64,000 nucleotides of DNA from CAVSRC01 sp963781775 (GCA_963781775.1 CAWAHE010000011.1:124001-188000); one strand, 5' to 3'; shown: positions 7,828 to 16,198, counted from the first letter of the stretch. Made by a program: numbers and translations. Notes: generated by a model not told the origin, from the sequence alone.

Positions 7828-9191
7828 GGCGAAGCCGCCATGCGCGCCTGCTTGTCGGCAAGCGCCTGCTCGATCTCGATAATCCAGTCGACCTCCTCGC
7901 CACGCGCAGCGCGCTTCTTGCGGATCAGCGCCAGATTGCGCGCCGTCGTCTCCGGCTCCCACACTTCGCGCACGATGGCGAGCGCCATCTCGGCATTTTC
8001 CTGCGCCGCATCGCGATCACGGGCGAGGACCGCGATCTCGAGCAACGTCGCATAGTCCCAATAGTCGCCCGTATGATCCTCGCCTCCGCGCACGCGCTGG
8101 GTCGCCGCATAGCGGACCACAGCAGCCAGATCGCCAAAGGCAGGATCCTGCTTGTCCTCCATGTCCATGAGCGTCAGCGTATTGACTCCCGGATAGGGGT
8201 CGCGCCAGTCGGCCTCGAAGCCGGCGCGATAGGTTGCGAGCGCCCGCTTGAGCAGGCCGCGCGCCTCGAAACTGCGGCCGGCTTCGTCCGCGATCTGCCA
8301 CTGGTCCTTGTAGATGCGCCCGAGCAGACCGTTGGTCTCGCTGCTCTGACCGAACTCCTTGATGACATCGGCGAGCACACGCTCGGCGTCCGCCGTGCGG
8401 CCGATGCGGTTGAGGGCGAAGCCGAACTGTTCACGCATCATGCGCGCCTGCTGCAATTCGCGCGGCATCCGCTCGTAGAGTGCGACCATCTCCGCGCATC
8501 CGGCCTTGCCGACCGCGCGGAAGGACAGCATCAGATCGACGATGACTCCGGCCTCGACATTGCGGAGGTCGGCAAGATTGTGATCCGCTGCAACCGCCCT
8601 GACCGCGTCGAGGCCAAGCTTGCGCGCCTCGGCGAGCCGGGTCTTGTACCTCTCGGTGATCGCCACCCGATCGCGGAAGATGTCGGTCTTGACGTGGTCG
8701 ACCTCGTGCCGCGGCATGCCATCGACGAGCTGAAACAGCGGGCTGTCGTCGTTGCCATCGGCGTGAGCACTGGCGAGACGGGCGGCGATGCGCTCGACAT
8801 CGCCGTCGACGTCGGTGAGACCACCGGACGCATCCATGCGGTAGGGCGTGCCGCGCTGCGAGGCGACGTCGAACGGCAGCGCCGTGCCCTCGGCGAAGAC
8901 GATAACCGTGCTGCGCGGCCTGAGCGCATGGCGGATGCCAAGTTCATAATAGACGTTGGGATTGGCGCCGGTGACATCGGCGACGGCGTAGTCGCACAGC
9001 ATCAGCCGCTCGAACATCGGCTTGTGGATCGTGCCGCCGACCTGCTCCTGGTCGGCGCGGATCACGTCCATGTCGGCGGCGAGGACCGCCGGGGCGATGA
9101 TGCGATCGTAAACCGCGTCGAAGTCGATCTGCCGTCCGGTCCCGTCGGGCTTGCGTCCGAACGGCATCAGCACGAAGCAAAGTGGCTTCAC
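7824..9191 (-). CDS. TIR/deoxyribosyltransferase-like domain plus TRAFs-binding-type TPR domain protein
   Basis: 455 residues from GTG 9191, which is preceded by AGGAGAG. Residues 1-115 form a Rossmann-like domain of the 'MPFG' type: CFVLMPFGRKPDG, FDAVYDRIIAPAV, then CDYAVADVTGANPNVYYELG, a pattern seen in TIR-like and nucleoside 2-deoxyribosyltransferase-like proteins. The remainder is helical with TPR-like periodicity (for example FALNRIGRTADAERVLADVI and NGLLGRIYKDQWQIADEAGR). It resembles the bacterial members of the MAP3K TRAFs-binding domain family (DUF4071). This combination resembles the regulatory half of animal ASK1/MAP3K5 kinases (family knowledge; the link is inference). No kinase domain is present. 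It heads the DUF1007-nicO operon with 4-nt overlaps. Enzymatic activity is unknown. Confidence 0.7.
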   Translation of the reverse strand: MKPLCFVLMPFGRKPDGTGRQIDFDAVYDRIIAPAVLAADMDVIRADQEQVGGTIHKPMFERLMLCDYAVADVTGANPNVYYELGIRHALRPRSTVIVFAEGTALPFDVASQRGTPYRMDASGGLTDVDGDVERIAARLASAHADGNDDSPLFQLVDGMPRHEVDHVKTDIFRDRVAITERYKTRLAEARKLGLDAVRAVAADHNLADLRNVEAGVIVDLMLSFRAVGKAGCAEMVALYERMPRELQQARMMREQFGFALNRIGRTADAERVLADVIKEFGQSSETNGLLGRIYKDQWQIADEAGRSFEARGLLKRALATYRAGFEADWRDPYPGVNTLTLMDMEDKQDPAFGDLAAVVRYAATQRVRGGEDHTGDYWDYATLLEIAVLARDRDAAQENAEMALAIVREVWEPETTARNLALIRKKRAARGEEVDWIIEIEQALADKQARMAASP

Positions 9192-9252
9192 GTTTTCGCT
9201 CTCCTGCCCGCCGCCGCGCCGACTTTACCAGCTTTGGCGGGCCGCGGGACGG

Positions 9253-10437
9253 TCAGCCGCCAAGGATCGCGCGAGCAAGGGAAATCAGCGCCCGATCGCG
9301 GCCGGGTGGGCCGATCAGCGACACGCCGACCGGCGCGCCCTTGACGGCGAGCAGCGGCAGCGAGATCTGCGGGAAACCGGCGTGGCCGGCAATCGACATC
9401 ATCGCCACCGCACGGCCGCGGAAATCCTCGAAGTCCTGTTCGCGCGAGGCAAGCAGCGGCGCGGCATCGGGCATCGTCGGCATCACGATGACCCGGTCGC
9501 TGCCCACGATCTCGGCAACCCGCGCGGCCGCCTTGCGGCGGAACACGACCGCGGCGTCATGCGCTTCCCTTGTGATCGCCTTCGATGCGGCAAAGCGCGT
9601 GACCACTGGCGGGTTCAGGAGCGGTTTGCGCGCCTCGATCCAGGGCCCGTGGCTTTGCCAGGCGTGATAGCCCTGGATCGTACGATAGGCGTCGTACCAC
9701 TTGTCCAGTCCCTCCTCCGCGACAACGACGGTGCCATCCGAGGCGAGGTGACGGCCGATCCGCGCGAAGGCGGGTTCAAGCAAGGCCCGCTCGTTCTCGG
9801 CCGCAAAGAGCGCGCAGACATCCTCCGCTACGACCATCTTGCTGAGTGGTGGTCCGGCGACATCCTCGCCGAGCAGCACCGCGCCGACGCGCTCGTAGAC
9901 ATCGGCGGTGCGGGCGAACCAGCCGACGGTGTCATAGATGGCGGCGAGCGGCATGGTGCCGGAGATGTCGATGCGGCCAAAGGTCGGGCGCAGGCCGATG
10001 ATGCCGCAGAAGGATGCCGGCCCGCGCACCGAGCCGCCGGTATCGCTGCCGAGCGCGAAATCGACCAGCCCCGCCGCCACCGCCGCCGCCGAACCCGACG
10101 AGGAGCCGCCGGGCACGCGATCCGGCGCCGCCGGATTGATCGGTGTGCCGTAATGCTCGTTGCGCCCGTCGATCGAAAACGCCAGTTCGGCGGTGTGGGT
10201 CTTGCCGACGAACGTCGCGCCGGCATCGAGCAGCTTCGCCACACACGCGGCATGGGTGGTCGGCACGGGATCCTCGGCGGTCTTCTCCGGACTGCCGCAG
10301 CCGGTCGGATAACCGGCGACGTCGTAGATGTCCTTGACCGCGAAGGTCAGCCCCGCGAGCGGGCCCGACGGCGCGTGCGCCACGGGTACGTCGGGATAAT
10401 CGACGAAGGCGTGAACCGGATCGGAGGGGATGAGCAT
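9253..10437 (-). CDS. Amidase signature family hydrolase
   Basis: Hydrolyses a C-N amide bond; substrate unknown. The 394-residue product has the amidase-signature catalytic features in order: Lys in LTFAVKDIYDVAGYPT (about 35), the Gly/Ser loop PGGSSSGSAAAVAAG (about 113), and the nucleophile Ser in LGSDTGGSVRGPASFCG (about 135). It is shorter than GatA and lacks its C-terminal part, so it is not part of a tRNA amidotransferase. ATG 10437 follows GAGGAGT. It starts 9 nt after the gamma-glutamyltransferase stop, so the two form one transcript, perhaps for gamma-glutamyl compound breakdown (inference). Confidence 0.85.
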   Translation of the reverse strand: MLIPSDPVHAFVDYPDVPVAHAPSGPLAGLTFAVKDIYDVAGYPTGCGSPEKTAEDPVPTTHAACVAKLLDAGATFVGKTHTAELAFSIDGRNEHYGTPINPAAPDRVPGGSSSGSAAAVAAGLVDFALGSDTGGSVRGPASFCGIIGLRPTFGRIDISGTMPLAAIYDTVGWFARTADVYERVGAVLLGEDVAGPPLSKMVVAEDVCALFAAENERALLEPAFARIGRHLASDGTVVVAEEGLDKWYDAYRTIQGYHAWQSHGPWIEARKPLLNPPVVTRFAASKAITREAHDAAVVFRRKAAARVAEIVGSDRVIVMPTMPDAAPLLASREQDFEDFRGRAVAMMSIAGHAGFPQISLPLLAVKGAPVGVSLIGPPGRDRALISLARAILGG

Positions 10438-10446
10438 CGTGACTCC

Positions 10447-12033
10447 TCAAACTGCGATCGCGGCGCCATCCGACCGCGGATCGGACGCGCCGAACAGACG
10501 ACCATCAGCGCGGCGGACGATGGCGTCGGCATGTCCAAGCGAATCGGAATGCCGCTCGGGCAGGACGACCGTGCCATGACCGGCGCGCCTGAGCGCCTCG
10601 ACCACATCCGGGTCGAAGCCCGACTCCAGGGTCAGTTCGGCGTCCTCGTGGCCCCAGGTCCGCCCGAGCCGCCAGCGCGGCGCATCGATCGCCTCTCCGA
10701 GGTCCATGCCGAAGCAGGCATAGCGCGTGAACACCGCCGCCTGGAACTGCGGCTGGCCGTCGCCGCCCATCGAGCCATAGGGCATGACGCGGCCATCCTT
10801 GAATCGCGCCAGCGCCGGGTTGAGCGTGTGAAACGGCTTGCGGCCGGGGGCGAGCGGATTGGTCGCCTTGGGGTCGAGCGAGAAGCTGATGCCGCGGTTC
10901 TGCCAGACGATGCCGGTTCGCGGCAGCACGACTCCCGAGCCCCACTCCCAGTAGAGCGACTGGATGAACGAGACGGCGAGACCGTTGCCGTCGACGGTGC
11001 TCATATGGATGGTGTCGGCGTCGGCATTGCCATCCCACGCACTGGCGCGCTTGCGGTCGATCGTGTCGGCCTCGGCGTCGAGCCACTCCGGCGTCAGGAA
11101 GCGCTTCACGTCGTCGCCGAAGGCGGGATCGGTGACTTCCGCATCGCGCACGGCGAAGGCGCGCTTGGTCGCTTCGATCAGGCCGTGGATGTGGTCGAAG
11201 CTTTCGCCGCGCTTCACGCCCAGCCGCTCGAACAGGCCGAGGATGATCAGCGAGGCCAACCCCTGGGTCGGCGGCGGCGTGTTGAAGAGCGTGCAGTCGG
11301 CGAGCGCCACCGACAATGGCGTCGTCAGCCGCGCTTCGTGCTTGCGCAGGTCCTCGCGGGTCACCGGAGAGCCGACTTCCTCGAGGTCGGCGGCGATCTC
11401 GGCAGCGACGTCGCCGCGATAGAAGTCGCCGTAGCCGGCGCGGGCGATCTGGTCGAGCGTGTCGGCGAGGCGCGGCTGCACCATCGGTGACCCGGCCTCG
11501 GGCGCATTGCCGTCGGCGAGGTAATGCGCGGCAAAACCCGGCACGTCCTTGAGGCTTTCGGCATTGTCGATGGTCTTTCGCCATTGGCACGGGCTGACCG
11601 GCACGCCCTCGCGCGCGTGGCGGATCGCCGCGCCCAACAAATCGGCCCGCGACATGCGGCCACCGAGCGCCGCCGCGGCCTCCGCCGCGAGATCCCAGCC
11701 CGACACCGCGCCGGCAACTGTCAGCGCCGCCAGCGGCCCGCGCTCGGGGATCGTGTCGTAGCCCTCCTTGGCGTAGCGGGCGATCGTCGCCAGCGACCCG
11801 GCGCCGCCGCATGCGTCGATCGAGCGCGGCGGCCGGCCGGGCTCGGCGATGAGGAAGAAAGCATCGCCGCCGATGCCGTTCATCTGCGGATAGACCACGG
11901 CAATCGTGGCGGCCGCGGCAATCATCGCCTCGAGCGCATTGCCGCCTTCGCGCATCACATCGGCGGCAGCTTCCGCAGCCGCCTTGTGCGGCGCCACCGC
12001 CATCCCCCGCTCGCCGACAACCGTCTCGTTCAT
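10447..12033 (-). CDS. Gamma-glutamyltransferase family protein
   Basis: N-terminal-nucleophile hydrolase that removes or transfers gamma-glutamyl groups. The 528-residue product has the conserved N-terminal part (MAVAPHKAAAEAAADVMREG, NGIGGDAFFLI), a glycine-rich region, and the autocleavage and catalytic threonine at about residue 341 in DADTIHMSTVDGNGLAVS. The late PYGSMGGDGQPQ matches the family GSPGG region. No clear signal peptide is visible from ATG 12033, so it may be cytoplasmic, like many Ggt-like acylases. An alternative role is cephalosporin-acylase-type amide hydrolysis. It is followed by the amidase gene after 9 nt. Confidence 0.87.
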   Translation of the reverse strand: MNETVVGERGMAVAPHKAAAEAAADVMREGGNALEAMIAAAATIAVVYPQMNGIGGDAFFLIAEPGRPPRSIDACGGAGSLATIARYAKEGYDTIPERGPLAALTVAGAVSGWDLAAEAAAALGGRMSRADLLGAAIRHAREGVPVSPCQWRKTIDNAESLKDVPGFAAHYLADGNAPEAGSPMVQPRLADTLDQIARAGYGDFYRGDVAAEIAADLEEVGSPVTREDLRKHEARLTTPLSVALADCTLFNTPPPTQGLASLIILGLFERLGVKRGESFDHIHGLIEATKRAFAVRDAEVTDPAFGDDVKRFLTPEWLDAEADTIDRKRASAWDGNADADTIHMSTVDGNGLAVSFIQSLYWEWGSGVVLPRTGIVWQNRGISFSLDPKATNPLAPGRKPFHTLNPALARFKDGRVMPYGSMGGDGQPQFQAAVFTRYACFGMDLGEAIDAPRWRLGRTWGHEDAELTLESGFDPDVVEALRRAGHGTVVLPERHSDSLGHADAIVRRADGRLFGASDPRSDGAAIAV

Positions 12034-12108
12034 CAAACGCCCCGCCCAGCTCTGCCTTCTTGACCGAGCGGTGGTTTTGCCGGTTCCGCGCGGTGTTGCC
12101 AATGCCCC

Positions 12109-12138
12109 TTGACATGCAACCATATGGTTGCCTATTGT
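12109..12138 (+). promoter_or_regulatory. ArsR promoter with palindromic operator in the spacer
   Basis: TTGACA (12109-12114) and TATTGT (12133-12138) are 18 nt apart and form a good sigma-70-type promoter. The spacer holds the perfect 16-bp palindrome GCAACCATATGGTTGC (12116-12131), a likely binding site for the ArsR protein encoded just downstream. The arsR ATG begins only 5 nt after the -10 box, so the transcript would start at about the A of ATG and be leaderless. Confidence 0.7.
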
Positions 12139-12143
12139 GACTC

Positions 12144-12458
12144 ATGGATGAGGTCTTCAAGGCGCTTGCCGACCCGACGCGGCGCGAACTGCTCGACAGG
12201 CTGAGGGCCGACAACGGCCAGACGCTGAACGATCTGTGCGCCCGGCTGGCGATGACCCGGCAAGCGGTGACGAAGCACCTCGCCATTCTGGAGGCGGCAA
12301 ACCTCGTCGCCACCGTCAAGAAGGGACGGGAGAAGCTGCACTACCTGAACCCGGCTCCGATCGGAGAGATCTACGACCGGTGGATCGGCAAATACGAAAA
12401 GGCTCGCATCGCGGCACTCGCCGACCTGAAGCGGGCTCTTGAAGAGAAAGACGAATAG
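12144..12458 (+). CDS. ArsR-family transcriptional regulator
   Basis: Winged-helix repressor of 104 residues. The N-terminal ALADPTRRELLDRLRADNG and the recognition helix region LAMTRQAVTKHLAILEAANL are typical of the ArsR subgroup that pairs with an SRPBCC/AHSA1 gene. No metal-binding CxCxxC-type motif is present, so it is probably not an arsenic sensor. The palindrome in its own promoter points to autoregulation. No Shine-Dalgarno sequence precedes the ATG, consistent with a leaderless message. The SRPBCC gene follows after 52 nt containing a stem-loop. Confidence 0.9.
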   Translation: MDEVFKALADPTRRELLDRLRADNGQTLNDLCARLAMTRQAVTKHLAILEAANLVATVKKGREKLHYLNPAPIGEIYDRWIGKYEKARIAALADLKRALEEKDE

Positions 12459-12477
12459 GGGCGCCCGAGAGCGCCCC
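12458..12477 (+). terminator. Intercistronic stem-loop after arsR
   Basis: GGGGCGC (12458-12464) pairs with GCGCCCC (12471-12477) across a 6-nt loop, beginning at the last base of the arsR stop codon. There is no T-run, so partial termination or mRNA stabilisation is more likely than full termination. Confidence 0.45.
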
Positions 12478-12510
12478 CGCGCAAAATCACGGCACAGAAA
12501 GGAACAGCAA

Positions 12511-12984
12511 ATGAGCAGTCGATTTGTCTATGTCACCTATATTCGCACGACGCCGGCCAGGCTCTGGGAGGCGCTGCTGAAGCCGGAATTCACCCGCCAA
12601 TATTTCTTCGGGGTCACGATGGATTCCGACTGGAAGGTCGGTTCCCCGTGGAAGATGACCCACCCGGACGGCACCGTCAGCGACGCCGGCGAGGTGATCG
12701 AGAGCGATCCCCCGAAACACCTGGTGCTGAAGTGGCGGAACGAATTTCCCAACCTCAAGCCGGAGGGCTTCACCCGCTGCACCTTCGACATCGCCGCGGA
12801 AGGCGATCTGACCAAGCTGCAGGTCGTCCACGAGGCCGACATGGACAATTCCAAGACGATCGCGGCGGTCTCCGACGGCTGGCCGAAGATCCTGTCGGGC
12901 CTGAAGACCCTGCTCGAATCCGGCGCCGTCCTGCCGATGGGCAAAGGCGACGCGGAACGGGCCAAGGCAAAGCAGACTGCCTGA
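12511..12984 (+). CDS. SRPBCC / AHSA1-family protein
   Basis: Helix-grip ligand-binding protein (activator of Hsp90 ATPase homologue 1-like family) of 157 residues; ligand unknown. ATG 12511 follows AGAAAGGAACAGC. The start FVYVTYIRTTPARLWEALLK with the following TRQYFFG and the middle GSPWKMTHPDGTVSDAGEV are characteristic. The C-terminal helix (SDGWPKILSGLKTLLESG) closes the cavity. The ArsR-SRPBCC pair is common in Actinobacteria and Alphaproteobacteria and is thought to respond to small hydrophobic or stress molecules. It is co-transcribed with arsR. Confidence 0.87.
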   Translation: MSSRFVYVTYIRTTPARLWEALLKPEFTRQYFFGVTMDSDWKVGSPWKMTHPDGTVSDAGEVIESDPPKHLVLKWRNEFPNLKPEGFTRCTFDIAAEGDLTKLQVVHEADMDNSKTIAAVSDGWPKILSGLKTLLESGAVLPMGKGDAERAKAKQTA

Positions 12985-13032
12985 CACGACGCCCGGCGGC
13001 ACCGCACCAACCCCCAACGCGGGAGCTCATGC

Positions 13033-13057
13033 CCGGGAGGCGGTCGCCGCCTCCCGG
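13033..13057 (+). terminator. Strong stem-loop after the SRPBCC gene
   Basis: Perfect 11-bp stem CCGGGAGGCGG (13033-13043) and CCGCCTCCCGG (13047-13057) with a 3-nt loop. A T7 run appears 13 nt later, inside the next hairpin. It lies 48 nt after the SRPBCC stop and probably ends that transcript. Confidence 0.65.
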
Positions 13058-13508
13058 ACCCCAAGCCAACTTTTTTTGGCGTGGGGTCGAATCGTTCTTG
13101 ATTGTGAAACCTTTTGAGCATACGTACGCGGCTGCCCAAATTCGCACGTGCCTGTGGTCGCAAGTGTCCGAGGGCGAACCGCCGGGAAAGGTCCCGGACG
13201 CTTCGAAGGACGCGGCTTAAAGCAACGACGTAGCGGGCTTTTTTGGTCTCTGCCGGCTTTCCATCCGCCGGGGTTACTGAAGAGGCATCTACATCTTGCC
13301 GGGCGTGCGGAACGGGTCTCCCGCTCCAAGCGAAGGCAGCGAACGACCGGACTGCCCTGTCCGCCGATCGACTGCCACCCGCAAACCAGCCGGACAATCC
13401 GGCAAACCGGGACGCGTGTCTCCGGAACGATCGGCTCCACATCGATCGTCCGGGTGCAGGTCGACCGGCGGTTAGCAACGCAGTTCTCGCTTGGGGAGTG
13501 CCCTGGGA
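13057..13508 (+). promoter_or_regulatory. Long structured leader of the decarboxylase gene; candidate speF-motif RNA
   Basis: No credible gene lies in this 450-nt stretch. It holds a large hairpin, GACCCC (13057-13062) with GGGGTC (13083-13088) plus inner GCCAA/TTGGC and a T-rich loop. A second hairpin is CCGGGA (13182-13187) with TCCCGG (13192-13197). A T6 run sits at 13239-13244 after AGCGGGC, in the middle of the leader. Alphaproteobacterial ornithine decarboxylase genes are known to carry a long conserved leader called the speF motif, and this gene is the right family. I could not verify the speF consensus by eye. If present, it would regulate the decarboxylase in cis. Confidence 0.45.
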
Positions 13509-14639
13509 ATGACCGACCGTATCCGCGAATTTCTCCGCGACCGACGACCCGAAGGCCCGTGCCTTGTCGTGGACATGGACGTCGTCCGCGACAACTACAA
13601 CACCTTCGCCCGCGCCATGCCCGACAGCCGCGTCTACTACGCGGTGAAGGCCAACCCGGCGCCGGAAATTCTGAAGCTGCTCGCCGGCCTCGGCTCCAGC
13701 TTCGACTGCGCCAGCGTCGCCGAGATCGACATGGCGCTCGCCGCCGGCGCCACGCCGGAGCGGGTCTCCTACGGCAACACGATCAAGAAAGAGCGCGACA
13801 TCGCCGCTGCCTACCAGCGCGGCATCCGCCTCTTCGCGGTCGATTCCCGCGAGGAGGTCGAGAAGATCGGCCGCGCCGCGCCCGCTTCCCGCGTCTTCTG
13901 CCGCATCCTCGTCGCCAATGATGGGGCCGAGTGGCCGTTGTCGCGCAAGTTCGGCTGCATGCCGGCCATGGCCGTGGACGTCCTCGAGCATGCCCACCGT
14001 CTCGGCCTCGACGCCTACGGCGTGTCGTTCCACGTCGGCTCGCAGCAGCCGAACCCGGACGCGTGGGGGAACGCCCTCCAGGCCTCGGCCGAGATCTTCC
14101 GCACGCTCTCCGAGCGCGGCATCCAACTGCGCATGGTCAACCTCGGCGGCGGTTTCCCGGCGAAGTACCTCAAGAAGATCCCCGTGGTGAAGACCTACGG
14201 CCGCGCCATCCATTCGGCGCTCCGCAAGCACTTCGGCAACCGCATCCCCGAGACCATCATCGAGCCCGGCCGCGGCATGGTCGGCGACGCCGGCGTGATC
14301 AAGGCCGAAGTGGTGCTGATCTCGCGCAAGGAGGACAACGATCCCCTGCGCTGGGTCTATCTCGACATCGGCAAGTTCGGCGGCCTCGCCGAGACCATGG
14401 ACGAGGCGATCCGCTACCCGATCCGCACGCCGCGCGACCGCGACGCCAAGAGCCCCTGCGTCATCGCCGGGCCGACCTGCGATTCGGTCGACGTGCTCTA
14501 CGAGAAGGCGCCCTACGAGCTGCCCGTGTCGCTGTCGATCGGCGACGAGGTGCTGATCGAGGGCACCGGCGCCTACACGACGACCTACTCGGCAGTCGCC
14601 TTCAACGGCTTCGAGCCGCTCAAATCCTACGTGATCTGA
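13509..14639 (+). CDS. Ornithine/lysine decarboxylase (PLP fold III)
   Basis: Makes putrescine from ornithine (and possibly cadaverine from lysine). 376 residues, the usual size of alphaproteobacterial ODC. The PLP lysine is in VYYAVKANPAPEIL (about residue 43). SFHVGSQQPNP carries the conserved His, EPGRGMVGDAG binds phosphate, and the catalytic Cys is in AGPTCDSVDVLYE (about 325). The middle segment GAEWPLSRKFGC is typical of this bacterial clade. ATG 13509 is preceded by GGGGAG; an upstream in-frame start at 13491 is less likely. Homospermidine synthase at 23255 would use its product. A GNAT gene follows after 11 nt. Confidence 0.92.
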   Translation: MTDRIREFLRDRRPEGPCLVVDMDVVRDNYNTFARAMPDSRVYYAVKANPAPEILKLLAGLGSSFDCASVAEIDMALAAGATPERVSYGNTIKKERDIAAAYQRGIRLFAVDSREEVEKIGRAAPASRVFCRILVANDGAEWPLSRKFGCMPAMAVDVLEHAHRLGLDAYGVSFHVGSQQPNPDAWGNALQASAEIFRTLSERGIQLRMVNLGGGFPAKYLKKIPVVKTYGRAIHSALRKHFGNRIPETIIEPGRGMVGDAGVIKAEVVLISRKEDNDPLRWVYLDIGKFGGLAETMDEAIRYPIRTPRDRDAKSPCVIAGPTCDSVDVLYEKAPYELPVSLSIGDEVLIEGTGAYTTTYSAVAFNGFEPLKSYVI

Positions 14640-14650
14640 GCCCGAAACCG

Positions 14651-15172
14651 ATGATCACATATGGATCGGAGGCGCCGGCCGAAGCCGGCGCCCGGGAAGC
14701 CCTGCTCGACCGCGTCATGGGCCGCGAGCGGCGGTTCAAGCCGTCCGAGCGCCTGCGCCGTGGCCGCAAGCCAGCCGAAGGGCTGGCGCTGGTCGCCCGC
14801 GACGGCGCCAGGCTGGTCGCGACCGTGCGCCTGTGGCACGTCAAGGCCGGCGACAAGCCGGCGCTGCTGCTCGGCCCGCTGGCCGTGGACGGCACCGCCC
14901 GGGGCGACGGCGTCGGCGCCAACCTCATGCGGCTCGCGATCGCCCGCGCCGGCACGAACGGCCACGCGGGCATCATCCTGGTCGGCGACCCGGAATATTA
15001 CGAGCGCTTCGGCTTCACGGCCGACCACACAAGCGGCCTGACCATGCCGGCGCCGGTCGATCGCCGGCGGTTCCTCGGGCTGGAACTGAGGCCGGCGGCG
15101 CTGGTCGCGGCATCCGGCCTTCTGGTTGCGGCCGGCGAACCCGTCGTCGAGGCGGCGCTGCTGGCGGCGTAG
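14651..15172 (+). CDS. GNAT-family N-acetyltransferase
   Basis: Acetyl-CoA-dependent acyltransferase of 173 residues. The acetyl-CoA-binding motif A region is LLGPLAVDGTARGDGVGANL, followed by IILVGDPEYYERFGF, which is the YhbS-like signature. It begins 11 nt after the decarboxylase stop and is almost certainly in the same operon. A GNAT beside this decarboxylase suggests polyamine or amino-acid acetylation, but the substrate is unproven. A second, related enzyme is encoded at 32262-32762. Confidence 0.85.
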   Translation: MITYGSEAPAEAGAREALLDRVMGRERRFKPSERLRRGRKPAEGLALVARDGARLVATVRLWHVKAGDKPALLLGPLAVDGTARGDGVGANLMRLAIARAGTNGHAGIILVGDPEYYERFGFTADHTSGLTMPAPVDRRRFLGLELRPAALVAASGLLVAAGEPVVEAALLAA

Positions 15173-15198
15173 GTAACCGGCGCGATCCGATTGGCCGG

Positions 15199-15915
15199 CT
15201 AGAAGCGGTAGTCGAGCCCGAAACGCACTGTGTCGAAGACATGGGCTGCATCGCTGGCGATCAGCGGAGGGTGCGACGGGGGCTCATAGAAGCGGTAGCT
15301 CTGCGTGCCGAGGTCGACGTGGAGGAATTCCGCCTTCACGCTCCAATGGCTATCGAGCGCCGCGGCGACGCCACCGCCGAGGACATATCCGATACTGGTG
15401 TTACCGCTCGACGTGGTGACCGTGCCAGCCTTGTAGTAGTCGTGCAGGTTGCCCTGCAGGCCGCCAGACGCCACGCCGGCCGTGCCGAAGACCAGGAAAC
15501 GGTCATATGCCAGACCGACCTGCGCCCTGAGCGTCGCAAGCCAGCTCAGCTTCGAATCGAGCGAGAACTTATTGACGCTGTCGGCGTAGCTGCCGGTGAC
15601 ATTGGCGGCCGACAGATCCGCCTGCATGCCGAGGACGACATTGCCCACCTGCCAGTTGTAGCCGGCCTCGCCGCCACCGGTATGGCCATCGAGCGAGTAG
15701 GCAAAGCCGGATAGCGAACCGAGCAGGGTGGTCCCGGCAATGCTGTCGTAGAAGCGGATATCGCCTGTCGTGCCCCTGCCCGTCGCGTATCCGGCCTGCA
15801 CGCCGACATAGGCGCCAGTCCAGTCGACCTGTGGCATCGCCGATTGTGCCAAGGCAGTGTGCGGCAAGGTCAGACCGACCGTAAGAAGAACAGTAGCCGC
15901 CAAATAAGATCTCAT
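15199..15915 (-). CDS. Outer-membrane beta-barrel protein (RopB/Omp25-like)
   Basis: 238 residues with a signal peptide (cleavage near LPHTALAQSA) and an eight-strand porin-like barrel. Segments such as WTGAYVGVQAGYATGRG, GGGEAGYNWQVGNVVLGMQA, GYVLGGGVAAAL and the C-terminal VRFGLDYRF, ending in aromatic Phe, are typical of the family common in Rhizobiales and Brucella. It probably stabilises the outer membrane. A GAGG precedes the ATG, and an inverted repeat lies 15 nt upstream. It is transcribed alone. Confidence 0.88.
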   Translation of the reverse strand: MRSYLAATVLLTVGLTLPHTALAQSAMPQVDWTGAYVGVQAGYATGRGTTGDIRFYDSIAGTTLLGSLSGFAYSLDGHTGGGEAGYNWQVGNVVLGMQADLSAANVTGSYADSVNKFSLDSKLSWLATLRAQVGLAYDRFLVFGTAGVASGGLQGNLHDYYKAGTVTTSSGNTSIGYVLGGGVAAALDSHWSVKAEFLHVDLGTQSYRFYEPPSHPPLIASDAAHVFDTVRFGLDYRF

Positions 15916-15929
15916 TCCGCAAACCTCAG

Positions 15930-15947
15930 AACATTTGGCACAATGTT
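15930..15947. promoter_or_regulatory. Inverted repeat upstream of the outer-membrane gene
   Basis: AACATT (15930-15935) and AATGTT (15942-15947) are separated by 6 nt and sit immediately upstream of the omp start codon. This could be a protein-binding site or a small 5'UTR hairpin. No regulator is identified. Confidence 0.3.
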
Positions 15948-16198
15948 TCCAACGTCAGGAAGCAATCGCCGCGACCAAGGCCCAGTGGTCCGCCCGATCG
16001 AGCCGCATAAGATACCTCCCATATCGCGCCATCTGAACGGCCGGCCGACAAATGGCCTGCATCATGCGACTGCTCCAAGCAGCGCAGACCCCTTGCAGCG
16101 TGATTCGACCGTCTCGAACGACGAAAACTTGAACCCTGGCGCGCGGCCTGTATGTCCTGTTGTGCACATGTGCCCCGTCCAAACCGAAGGAGGCGCGA

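Noticed and set aside
9151..11490. A 779-codon open frame on the plus strand
   Set aside because: It is antisense to the amidase and gamma-glutamyltransferase genes, which carry intact catalytic motifs; the plus frame is Arg/Asp-rich high-GC shadow sequence.
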